DNA of 64,000 nucleotides, taken from assembly GCA_000023185.1 (NCBI GenBank), contig CP001622.1:4618501-4682500 (forward strand), read 5' to 3'. The notes under the pieces were generated by a model. It saw only the letters and a list, made by a program, of their open reading frames with translations. It did not search any database and had not been told where the DNA came from. This document shows positions 17,662-25,207 of the stretch, piece by piece. This DNA is from Rhizobium leguminosarum bv. trifolii WSM1325. GTDB lineage: Bacteria > Pseudomonadota > Alphaproteobacteria > Rhizobiales > Rhizobiaceae. A program made the translations under genes and the position numbers. Every line of letters begins with the position of its first letter. Positions within the stretch are counted from its first letter, which is position 1.

Positions 17662-17994
17662 ATGCGGCCAATGATGATGCTTCTGATATTGCTCGTTGCC
17701 GTCTCGAGCCTCGCCCCGGCGTCCGCCTTTGCCGTCGACTGGACGAAATCCGTCGATCCGGGCGTTCAACCTCTTTATCCCTACAAAGGTCTTCCCGGCG
17801 TCAAGGCGCAGCCGGACAAGAAGGAAGAGGAATCCTACAATTGCCGCACCGAAACCGTGCAGATCCGCCGCCGCTATGACGAGATCTTCCGTTCGGGCGG
17901 CATGCCGACGCTGATGTATGTCTGCGAACGCGACGGCTTCATCTCGATGGACGACAAGGTTCCGCTCCGCGGCCACTATCAGCCGGTGCGGTGA
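17662..17994 (+). CDS. Small secreted hypothetical protein downstream of the Wzz-like gene
   Basis: A 110-residue exported protein. ATG at 17662 is chosen because AGGAG lies seven bases before it; the longer frame to 17599 has no such signal. Residues 1-24 (MRPMMMLLILLVAVSSLAPA then SAFA) are a signal peptide. The mature part has two cysteines (61 and 88), which could form a disulphide in the periplasm, and charged segments QPDKKEEESYN and RRRYDEIFRSGG. It follows the Wzz-like gene by 59 bases and is probably in the same operon, hinting at a role in polysaccharide export. No family recognised. Confidence 0.75.
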   Translation: MRPMMMLLILLVAVSSLAPASAFAVDWTKSVDPGVQPLYPYKGLPGVKAQPDKKEEESYNCRTETVQIRRRYDEIFRSGGMPTLMYVCERDGFISMDDKVPLRGHYQPVR

Positions 17995-18000
17995 GGGGTT

Positions 18001-18302
18001 TCAGGCGGTCAGCAAAGCCGATGGATGCGCCTGTCTGAAACATTCGATCGGAAGCTCCATCCTGAGATAGTCGAAGCCGGCATTCGCTTCCGATCGATCG
18101 ACGATCGAATACTTGACCATGCCCCCTTCCTCCGCGCGCCGCAGCGGCAGGCTTTCGGCTGCCGCAAAGCCCAGCCGCTTTTATAGGCCGATCGCTTTTT
18201 CATTGTGGCAGAAGACGTGCAACGCGGCGGTTTCGACCCAAGTCGGAGCCGTCTGGCCGGATCCGACTTGTCCTTGAGACTGACGATATCGACCTGCGCC
18301 AT
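18001..18302 (-). pseudogene. Remnant of a GNAT acetyltransferase
   Basis: Read leftward in the frame ending at TGA 18003-18001, the translation gives VETAALHVFCHNEKAIGL, a TAA stop, then KRLGFAAAESLPL and a typical GNAT C-terminus ending PSALLTA. The stop falls exactly where GNAT proteins carry Tyr in the LYKRLGF motif. Upstream of about 18240 the frame is shifted: an ATG-led run MAQVDIVSLKDKSDPARRL continues only out of frame. The acetyl-CoA loop is missing. It is therefore a decayed, 5'-truncated gene with a nonsense change and a probable frameshift. Confidence 0.75.
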
Positions 18303-18324
18303 GAACGACTATCCCTGATTCCGC

Positions 18325-19083
18325 TCACGCCTTGCGGCAGACACAGTAGCCGCCCGGAGAGGAGGACAGCACGAGCTTGCCGTTCAGAACCGGATCGACT
18401 TCGAAGCGGTCGGTTTCCGCCAGATAGTCGGTGACGGCCTTCAGCGGCTCATTGCCGCGCAGCCATACCTTGGAGCGCTTTGTGAAGGCCTGTTCCTCGG
18501 TCAGGTGGCCGATGAACGTGTCGGCGACGACGAGGTAGCAGCCTTCCGTTACCAGCGGACCGTAGGCGCGGCATTCCGCCAGAACATGCTCGTAGGAATG
18601 GTCGCTGTCGAGCACCACCATCACCCGGGCCCCCGGCGGGATCTCGGCCTTCACGGCGGCAAGCACGTCGTCGTCGACCGAACCGCCCTGGATCATCTTG
18701 ATGCGGCTCGACATCGGATGGGATTCGATCGACTCGCGATTATGGGCGCGGATGTCGATGTCGATGCCGACAACCTTGGCCGCGTCGTTGCCCATGGCGG
18801 CGAGGATCGACGCCATGAAGATCAGCGAGCCGCCGCGCGCGATGCCGGTTTCGATGATGACATCGGGCTTGGTCGCCCAGATGACTTCCTGGGTCGCCAG
18901 GATATCGACCGGAAGCTGGATGATCGGTACGCCCATCCATGACCAGAGATAGGAATAGTCGAACTTGTCGAGCCCGATCAGCGTGTTCAGCGATTGTTGG
19001 AAACTTGCCTCATCCTTGCCGAGCGCAAGCGACATTTCCCGCTTGTGGGCTTCGAATTCGAGACGATCGTCCTTCGTGGTCAT
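18325..19083 (-). CDS. CmcI/RhmA-type hydroxylase/O-methyltransferase-like protein, copy 1
   Basis: A 252-residue protein of the cephalosporin-hydroxylase (CmcI) family, whose members include sugar O-methyltransferases. The Rossmann-type SAM region is seen as VIIETGIARGGSLIF and VVGIDIDIRAHNR; VMVVLDSDHSYEHV is the family acidic/His motif. It lies 32 bases downstream of the DegT aminotransferase, so it most likely methylates a sugar of the local glycan. A second copy on the opposite strand at 20550 is about two-thirds identical by eye. Substrate position is unknown. Confidence 0.82.
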   Translation of the reverse strand: MTTKDDRLEFEAHKREMSLALGKDEASFQQSLNTLIGLDKFDYSYLWSWMGVPIIQLPVDILATQEVIWATKPDVIIETGIARGGSLIFMASILAAMGNDAAKVVGIDIDIRAHNRESIESHPMSSRIKMIQGGSVDDDVLAAVKAEIPPGARVMVVLDSDHSYEHVLAECRAYGPLVTEGCYLVVADTFIGHLTEEQAFTKRSKVWLRGNEPLKAVTDYLAETDRFEVDPVLNGKLVLSSSPGGYCVCRKA

Positions 19084-19115
19084 GACTATTCTTTGTCCTT
19101 CGCTGTAGGGCTGTC

Positions 19116-20264
19116 TTAGACCGACTGCCGCAATGCTGTGCTGTTGTGATAGATCCGCCCGGCCGCCACATCGAGCAGCGTTGCCGCCACCCGGTCGATA
19201 TCGGCTTCGCTCATGTCGTGATAGCTGGGCAGGTTGATCGCGCGGCCCGGAATGCTCCAGGCGTTCACGTTCTGTGGCCGATCCTCAAACATGGAGAGGC
19301 TGGAGAGGGGATAGAAGAAGACGCGCGCGTCGATATTGGCGGCCTCGAAGGCCTGCTGCATCATCTCGCGGGTGGTACCCGTCGACGGATGAAAGACTGC
19401 GGTCGGCATCCACGCACCGTTGATCGTGCCGCTATATTCCGGGTTCATCGAGATGCCGGGCAGGGCGGAAAGCCGGACCATATAGGCCGCGAGGATCTCC
19501 CGCTTGCGGGCGACGAGCTCTTCGATGCGTTCGAGCTGTGCGCAGCCGATGGCAGCCTGGATGTTGGACATCTTGTACTTGAAGCCGATCTCGTCGGGCC
19601 AGAACTGCTTGGTTTGGCCGCGCGCTCGGCCGTGGTTGCTGAGCGTCAGCACCCGTTCGTAAAGCGCGGCGTCGTTGGTGACGAACATGCCGCCTTCGCC
19701 CGTCGTCAATGTCTTTGTGCCGTGGAATGAGAAGGTGCCGAAGGCGCCCATCGAGCCGGCGCGGCGGCCGTGCCAGACGGAGCCGACCGCTTCGGCCGCA
19801 TCTTCGATCACCGGAATGCCCGTCCGCTTGCCGATCTCCAGCAGTGCGTCCATGTCGCAGAGATTACCGTAGAGATGCGTGGCGATGATGGCCTTCGTCT
19901 TCGGCGTGATATGGCGCTCGACCTCGCCCGGATCGATGCACCAGGAATCCGGCAGCACGTCGACGAAAACCGGCTTGGCGCCGAGATGGACGATCGGCGA
20001 GACGGTGGCGACCCAGTTGGTGTCAGCGAGGATCACTTCGTCGCCTTCGCCGACGCCGAGCGCGGCCAGGCCCATGTGCATGGCGCCGGTGCAGCTCGAG
20101 GTCGCGATGGCGAAGCCGCTGCCGAGATAGGTCTTGAAGTCGCGTTCGAAGCGGTTGATGTAGTCGTAGCAGTGTGCGCCCCAGCCGGTCGCTGCCGCAT
20201 CTGCGGCATAATCGGTTTCAAGCTGGGTGATGGAAGGCTTGGTGTAGAAGATCCTGTTTGTCAT
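19116..20264 (-). CDS. DegT/DnrJ/EryC1/StrS-family sugar aminotransferase
   Basis: A 382-residue PLP enzyme of the sugar aminotransferase family. The PLP lysine is Lys184 in SFHGTKTLTTGEGG, and Asp155 in VIEDAAEA contacts the cofactor nitrogen. These enzymes add an amino group to C3 or C4 of a nucleotide keto-sugar. A keto-sugar supply is visible in the same cluster (RfbF and RfbG), so a CDP- or other NDP-4-keto-6-deoxy sugar is a plausible substrate. Its 5' end is where the large direct repeat begins: a diverged copy of its first 30 or so codons recurs at 22033. Confidence 0.9.
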   Translation of the reverse strand: MTNRIFYTKPSITQLETDYAADAAATGWGAHCYDYINRFERDFKTYLGSGFAIATSSCTGAMHMGLAALGVGEGDEVILADTNWVATVSPIVHLGAKPVFVDVLPDSWCIDPGEVERHITPKTKAIIATHLYGNLCDMDALLEIGKRTGIPVIEDAAEAVGSVWHGRRAGSMGAFGTFSFHGTKTLTTGEGGMFVTNDAALYERVLTLSNHGRARGQTKQFWPDEIGFKYKMSNIQAAIGCAQLERIEELVARKREILAAYMVRLSALPGISMNPEYSGTINGAWMPTAVFHPSTGTTREMMQQAFEAANIDARVFFYPLSSLSMFEDRPQNVNAWSIPGRAINLPSYHDMSEADIDRVAATLLDVAAGRIYHNSTALRQSV

Positions 20265-20411
20265 GCCGCTAATTTCTGTTGAATTGAAATCAAGACGCAG
20301 GCGCCCGCCACGACGCTAGTTTTCGAAGCTGGCGCGAGGCTCACATGATGATGTGCCGGGCGAGATCGTGCTCGTGGAACACGAGATTGGGCAGGTAGCC
20401 CGAGTGCTACG
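20176..20411. repeat. Direct repeat, left copy (about 236 bases)
   Basis: This segment holds the first 30 or so codons of the DegT gene, the intergenic spacer, and a copy of the last 70 bases of the GT2 gene. The right copy at 22033-22267 matches it at all but about 15 positions plus one single-base indel (my count). Here the DegT end is intact and the GT2 end is the relic. Confidence 0.9.
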
Positions 20412-20549
20412 CTGTTGACCGTGATCGCTCCAGCCTCACATAAGGTTCCGATGAAAGATGGAAAATGAGACATTTGTGCCCGCTTGCCCTTCGCAAGGAC
20501 GTCCGCCGCAAATGCGCCACTTGTTCAGGTAGGAAGGTTTGTAAAGTTC

Positions 20550-21302
20550 ATGACCACCAAGGATGATAGGCAGGAGTTCGAGGCCAGCAAGCGCGAAATG
20601 AGCCTCGCTCTAGGTCGTGACACGGATGTCTTCCGTCAGACGCTCGATACTCTGGTGAGCCTGGACAAATACGACTATTCCTATCTGTGGTCTTGGATGG
20701 GCATGCCAATCATCCAAATGCCCGCCGATGTGATGGCCACCCAGGAAGTTATCTGGGCCACCAAGCCAGACGTGATCGTTGAGACGGGCGTGGCGCGTGG
20801 CGGATCGATGATCTTCCAGGCTGCCATGCTACAACTGATTGGCAAGGGCAAGGTGGTCGGCGTAGATATCGACATTCGCGCCCATAACCGTCAGGCGATC
20901 GAATCCCATCCGATGGCGCATCGCGTCGAACTGATCGAAGGGCCATCCACCTCCGCCGAAACCATGGCGAAGGTCAAGGCGTCTATCCCTGAAGGGGCCT
21001 CGGTCATGGTCATTCTCGACAGCGATCATAGCAAGGCGCATGTACTGGATGAATTACGCAATTACGCGCCGCTGGTGACAGACGGCCAGTATCTCGTCGT
21101 TGCCGATACGATCCTTGGCCGTTACGAACCTTCCCAGGTCCCGACCAAACGCTCCAAGGTTCTCTTACCTGGCGATGAGCCCTTGGTTGCCCTCAATGAT
21201 TACTTGCAGGAAACGGATCGTTTCGAGTTGGATACCATCATCAATGGAAAGCTCGTTCTCTCCAGTTCTCCGGGCGGCTATCTTCGATGTGTGCGGTCCT
21301 AA
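20550..21302 (+). CDS. CmcI/RhmA-type hydroxylase/O-methyltransferase-like protein, copy 2
   Basis: A 250-residue paralogue of the 18325 gene, on the opposite strand. ATG at 20550 gives the same MTTKDDR start as copy 1; upstream extension to 20484 has no family match. The SAM-type motifs are VIVETGVARGGSMIF and VVGVDIDIRAHNR, with VMVILDSDHSKAHV where copy 1 has SYEHV. It lies inside a block bracketed by the 236-base direct repeats and is followed 82 bases later by an acyltransferase. It has probably arrived with that block and may modify a different position or sugar from copy 1. Confidence 0.82.
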   Translation: MTTKDDRQEFEASKREMSLALGRDTDVFRQTLDTLVSLDKYDYSYLWSWMGMPIIQMPADVMATQEVIWATKPDVIVETGVARGGSMIFQAAMLQLIGKGKVVGVDIDIRAHNRQAIESHPMAHRVELIEGPSTSAETMAKVKASIPEGASVMVILDSDHSKAHVLDELRNYAPLVTDGQYLVVADTILGRYEPSQVPTKRSKVLLPGDEPLVALNDYLQETDRFELDTIINGKLVLSSSPGGYLRCVRS

Positions 21303-21384
21303 GCATGCGATTGATGCGATCAAATCAAAAATTCTCGTCGATTAGTCGACGTACTTTGGGGCCGACGGAGTATGGAGGTATCGG

Positions 21385-21963
21385 ATGCATTTAGGCTCGA
21401 CATTTTACGACGAGACTGAACTAAGATCCCTGCCGTTCCGGCATCTTGGGTCGAACGTAAAGATTAAAAGAACCGCCGGACTTTTTTTCGTGGAGAATAT
21501 CTCCATCATGGATGACGCGCGGATCGATGATTTCACCATCATTGTGGCAAGTAGGGAACACGTTGAGATTGGATGTAATGTGCACATCGCGTCACAGTGT
21601 TATATATCTGGGAGTGACGGCTTCGTCATGGAGGACTTTTCGGGTTTGGCACCAGGTGTCAAAATCTACACCTCAAGCGATGACTACACGGGTGAAAAGA
21701 TGACCAACCCGACTCTGCCGCGCCATCTTATTGGCGGCCCTGCTGGGAAAGTCGTCCTCCGCAAACATGTGATTATCGGCTCCAACTCGGTCGTTTTGCC
21801 TAAGGTAACAATTGAGGAGGGAAGTTCTGTAGGTAGCCTATCTCTCGTAAATAAGTCTCTCCCTGCATGGGGAGTATACGCTGGTATCCCCGTCAGGCGT
21901 TTACGCGATAGATCTCAAAATCTTCTGATCCTTGAGAAAGAACTGCGAGCATCACAGGCCTGA
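21385..21963 (+). CDS. Left-handed beta-helix acyltransferase
   Basis: A 192-residue acyltransferase of the hexapeptide-repeat type. Repeats run from about residue 30 to 160, with the sequence GSDGFVMEDFSGLAPGVKIYTSSDD and the typical C-terminal GGPAGKVVLRKHVIIGSNSVVLPKVTIEEGSSVGS. GGAGGT five bases before the ATG sets the start. Base composition is clearly lower in GC than in its neighbours (near half instead of above 60 percent), a sign of transfer. It would acetylate, or N-acylate, a sugar. It is probably co-transcribed with CmcI copy 2 inside the repeat-bracketed block. Confidence 0.85.
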   Translation: MHLGSTFYDETELRSLPFRHLGSNVKIKRTAGLFFVENISIMDDARIDDFTIIVASREHVEIGCNVHIASQCYISGSDGFVMEDFSGLAPGVKIYTSSDDYTGEKMTNPTLPRHLIGGPAGKVVLRKHVIIGSNSVVLPKVTIEEGSSVGSLSLVNKSLPAWGVYAGIPVRRLRDRSQNLLILEKELRASQA

Positions 21964-22032
21964 TAGGCAAGCTATCGCCCCGCAGAGCGTGATCCACGCG
22001 CTGAAGCGGTCGAGATTGTGGACGGCAACCTC

Positions 22033-22267
22033 GCGCCCCAGCCGGTGGCGGCGGCATCGGCAGCATAATCCGTTTCGAGCTGGGTGATCGAAGGCTTGGT
22101 GTAGAAGATCCTGTCTGTCATGCCGCTAATTTCTGTTGAATTGAAATCAAAACGCAGGCGCCCGCCACGACGCTAGTTTTTGAAACTGGCGCGAGGCTCA
22201 CATGATGATATGCCGGGCGACATCGTGCTGGTGGAACACGAGATTGGGCAGGTAGCCGAGTGCTACG
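22033..22267. repeat. Direct repeat, right copy (about 235 bases)
   Basis: The partner of 20176-20411, offset by 1857 bases. Here the GT2 end is intact (it holds the functional stop at 22198) and the DegT start is a cut-off relic with no promoter-distal continuation. Differences from the left copy cluster in the DegT-coding part, where many are third-base changes. Confidence 0.9.
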
Positions 22268-23436
22268 AAATACTCCCGGTCGTTGTCGGCGCTGACGAAG
22301 ACGGCGGTGCTTTCCAGCGGACTGCCGCTGAGTTTCACCGTCACCTTCACCTTTTCGCTGAGGCCGAGTTCGCGCATCAGGCCTTCGAGCGCGGTGATTT
22401 CCGGGAAACCGCCGAGAAGCAGCGTATCGATGCCGATTGCCGAATTCACTTCGCTCACCAGCGTCTGGATGGCGACCATCAGGGGCAGCCTTTCACGGAA
22501 ACTGCGAATTTCCGGGTGGTCGAGCATCCCGCCCCACATGATGCGGGTATAGAGTTCATAGGCCTTGATGAAGTTCTTGCGCTCCGCCCAGAAGCGAAAG
22601 GCGACCGCCATGCGATTGAGAGTGAAGATCTTGCACATCTCGTCATACTTGAGATGCGTCTCGGGCGTCAGGTTCAGCGCCCCGCGCCTGGCTCCCGTAT
22701 AGAGAAAATATTCAAGCCCGCCGCGATAGCGATCCCAGCTCGTCATGACGTCGTTGGTGCCTTCTTGCGGACGGTCGCGGACGATCGCCGAATTGGCGAT
22801 GGAACGGTAGAACGGGCGCTGCAGGAAGGAGACCGCGCCCTGATCGAGGAAATGCGCAAGGAACGGGAACGGATAGAAGCAGAATTCCCGCGGGATCCAG
22901 GCCGACCGCAGGGTCGACGAGCGGTAGATCGCGATTTCCGGAAAGATGTGGCGTTCGCAGATATACTGGAAGACGTCGCCGAAACTTCCCTGCGGAAACT
23001 TCCGATCCTCGTTGACATTGTAGAACTTCGTGATGTCGGTTTTGGCGACTTCGTCGTAGAGGAACCACGGCGCATGGGCGCAGGTCACCTCCTGATTGTT
23101 GTCGAGATATCTGATGGTTTCGGCCACCGCATCGGCAATCAGGATGTCATCGTCGGCGAGATAGATGAGGTATTCGCCCTTGCCGAGGCGCAGAGCGCTC
23201 GTGACGTTTGCCGCGGCGCCGGCATTGGTTTCACGCTTGTAGTAGCGGATCGGCAGCCCGCGGGCGATGAATTCCTCGACCACCTGCTGCGTGCCATCCG
23301 TGGAGGCATTGTCACAGATCACGATTTCGAAGGGAAAGTCGAACTTGTAATCGTTCTCGCAGTAGGTCAGCGCGTTTCTGAGATAGGCTTCGCGGTTATA
23401 GGTCGGGATGCAGATGCTGAGTTTGATACCGCTCAA
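22198..23436 (-). CDS. Family 2 glycosyltransferase
   Basis: A GT-A fold, GT2 transferase of about 412 residues. The N-terminus IKLSICIPTYNREAYLRNAL, the EIVICDNASTDGT block and the YLIYLADDDI metal motif (DDD) are standard. It is soluble with no clear membrane helix. The start is TTG at 23436, overlapping the TGA of the epimerase gene (TTGA), with AGGAG eight bases upstream. It should transfer a sugar from the nucleotide sugar made by the upstream genes to a lipid-linked glycan. It is long for GT2, so a C-terminal domain of unknown role follows residue 260. Confidence 0.88.
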   Translation of the reverse strand: MSGIKLSICIPTYNREAYLRNALTYCENDYKFDFPFEIVICDNASTDGTQQVVEEFIARGLPIRYYKRETNAGAAANVTSALRLGKGEYLIYLADDDILIADAVAETIRYLDNNQEVTCAHAPWFLYDEVAKTDITKFYNVNEDRKFPQGSFGDVFQYICERHIFPEIAIYRSSTLRSAWIPREFCFYPFPFLAHFLDQGAVSFLQRPFYRSIANSAIVRDRPQEGTNDVMTSWDRYRGGLEYFLYTGARRGALNLTPETHLKYDEMCKIFTLNRMAVAFRFWAERKNFIKAYELYTRIMWGGMLDHPEIRSFRERLPLMVAIQTLVSEVNSAIGIDTLLLGGFPEITALEGLMRELGLSEKVKVTVKLSGSPLESTAVFVSADNDREYFVALGYLPNLVFHQHDVARHIIM

Positions 23437-23975
23437 AGGCTTGTCTCCTGGCCGTAGCTGTCAAGCGCTGCGTCGCGCTCGCTGATGATGCTCGGCGGGA
23501 ACGGCCAGCCGATGGAAAAGGCGGGATCGTCCCAGCGGACGCCACGGGCAAGTTCCGGCACATAGGCTTCCGACATCTGGTAGAAGAGCTCGCAATTATC
23601 CTCGAGCGTCAGAAAGCCGTGCGCGCATCCGGCAGGTATGTAGAAGGCATTGTGCCTGATAGCATCGAGCTCGACGGAGGCCCATTTGAGATAGCTCGGC
23701 GAATCCGGCCTCAGATCAACAGCCACGTCGAATACCCTGCCGCGCGTGGCGCGCACCAGCTTGATCTCCGGCCGCGGTTGGGCTTGGTAGTGCATACCGC
23801 GCAGCGTCCCGCGCTTGTGGTTCTGCGAGATATTGCACTGCGGGTAGACGGGGACGAGACCTTGCGCCGCAAAGGTCTGCGCGTCGAAGGTTCGTGCGAA
23901 CATTCCCCGGTCGTCGGAGCGCGCGTCGACTTCCACGACAAAGGCGCCCGAAACCGCGGTCGGAAGGAATTTCAA
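23433..23975 (-). CDS. RfbC/RmlC-like nucleotide-sugar 3,5-epimerase
   Basis: A cupin-fold epimerase of 180 residues related to dTDP-4-dehydrorhamnose 3,5-epimerase. Motifs: DDRGMFARTFD, NISQNHKRGTLRGMHYQ with the catalytic His, and FYIPAGCAHGFLTLED. The start must be near the LKFLPTAVSGAF segment. TTG at 23975 overlaps the methyltransferase TGA as TTGA; the open frame to 24071 lies wholly inside the upstream gene. With CDP-sugar genes beside it, it probably epimerises C3 and/or C5 of CDP-4-keto-6-deoxyglucose. No rmlA, rmlB or rmlD is in the window, so a rhamnose role is unlikely. Confidence 0.88.
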   Translation of the reverse strand: MKFLPTAVSGAFVVEVDARSDDRGMFARTFDAQTFAAQGLVPVYPQCNISQNHKRGTLRGMHYQAQPRPEIKLVRATRGRVFDVAVDLRPDSPSYLKWASVELDAIRHNAFYIPAGCAHGFLTLEDNCELFYQMSEAYVPELARGVRWDDPAFSIGWPFPPSIISERDAALDSYGQETSL

Positions 23976-25207
23976 CCGAGCACCGTCAGTTCCGGCACGG
24001 CGACCGCGAAGCGTCCCCCCCAGGCACCGACCCTGCTGTTGGCCGCAATGACCTCGTTCTTGATGTTCCAAGGCAGGATGAGCACGTAATCCGGCTGCGT
24101 TTCGTCCATCTTCTCCGGGGCGTAGATCGGCAGTTTGCTCCCCGGCAGGAAATGCCCCTGCTTGTGCGGATTGCGGTCGACGACATATTCGATGAGGTCG
24201 GTGCCGACGCCGCAGAAATTCAGCAGCGTGTTGCCCTTGGCGGCAGCGCCATAGGCGGCGACCTTCTTGCCGCTGCGTTTGGCTTCCGCGAGGAAGGCGA
24301 GCAGCCCATTCTTGATCGGTGCGACGCGGCTCTGGAAAGCTTCGTAGGTTTCAACCTTGTCGAAACCGGCGGCTGCCTCATCGGTGCGGACCTTGGCAAG
24401 TCCGCGGCCGATTGCGTGAACCATGGACGTTGCGCGGCAGGCAAGCACGCGGAGACTCCCGCCATGGGTCGGCAATTCTTCAACGTCAAAGATCTTGAGG
24501 CCGTGCGCCGCGAAGACCTTTTCGACGGCGAGCAGCGACAGATAGTAGAAATGCTCGTGGTAGACAGTGTCGAACTGGATATTTTCCATCAGCCGCAAAA
24601 GGTGCGGGAATTCGACGCTGACGACGCCGTCCGGCTTCAGTACGGCCGAAAGTCCGCCGACGAAATCGTTGATGTCGGGCACATGTGCCAGCACGTTGTT
24701 GCCGATGACAATGTCGGAGGCAAGGCCGCGGGAGACGAGATCGGCAGCGGTTTCCCTGCCGAAGAAGCGCGCTTCCGTGGGAACGCCGATCTGCCGTGCC
24801 ACTTCCGCGACGTTCTCGGCCGGCTCGATGCCGAGCACCGGCACGCCGGCTTCGACGAAATGCTTGAGGAGGTAGCCATCATTGCTCGCCACCTCGATCA
24901 CCTGCGATGTCTCGCTGAGACCGAAGCGCTTGCGCGCCATGATCGTAAACTGGCGGGCATGCTCCACCCAGCCGTCGCTGTAGGAGGAGAAATAGGCATA
25001 GTGGCTGAAGATATCCTCCGGCGGAACGAAGGCATCGGCCTGCACCAGCCAGCATTCAGAGCAGACGAAGGCGCGCAGCGGATAGGAGGGCTCCGGCTTG
25101 TTGAGCTGCTCTTCCGTCAGATAGGCGTTGGCGAGCGGCGTCGAACCCAGATCGACGAAACGATGCTTCAGCGGAGCGTTGCAGAACCGGCAATTGTGCG
25201 CTGTCAT
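23972..25207 (-). CDS. Sugar C-methyltransferase (TylC3/NovU-like)
   Basis: A 411-residue SAM-dependent sugar C-methyltransferase. An N-terminal zinc module (Cys6, Cys9, Cys49, Cys52 in NCRFCN and VCSECW) precedes a class-I methyltransferase core with VIEVASNDGYLLKHF and VLGIEPAENVA, then a C-terminal domain containing GKKVAAYGAAAKGNTLLNF. This three-part order is that of enzymes that put a methyl on C3 of 4-keto-6-deoxy sugars. Its ATG overlaps the RfbG stop (ATGA). With RfbF/RfbG upstream it likely makes a CDP-linked 3-C-methyl sugar; the exact sugar is inferred. Confidence 0.88.
   Translation of the reverse strand: MTAHNCRFCNAPLKHRFVDLGSTPLANAYLTEEQLNKPEPSYPLRAFVCSECWLVQADAFVPPEDIFSHYAYFSSYSDGWVEHARQFTIMARKRFGLSETSQVIEVASNDGYLLKHFVEAGVPVLGIEPAENVAEVARQIGVPTEARFFGRETAADLVSRGLASDIVIGNNVLAHVPDINDFVGGLSAVLKPDGVVSVEFPHLLRLMENIQFDTVYHEHFYYLSLLAVEKVFAAHGLKIFDVEELPTHGGSLRVLACRATSMVHAIGRGLAKVRTDEAAAGFDKVETYEAFQSRVAPIKNGLLAFLAEAKRSGKKVAAYGAAAKGNTLLNFCGVGTDLIEYVVDRNPHKQGHFLPGSKLPIYAPEKMDETQPDYVLILPWNIKNEVIAANSRVGAWGGRFAVAVPELTVLG

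Noticed and set aside
20176..22267. Insertion sequence or composite transposon as cause of the bracketed block
   Set aside because: No transposase and no terminal inverted repeats are seen; the repeats are gene-derived, so homologous integration explains them better.
23433..23975. Rhamnose pathway rmlC
   Set aside because: No rmlA, rmlB or rmlD in the window; the neighbouring genes are for CDP-sugars.
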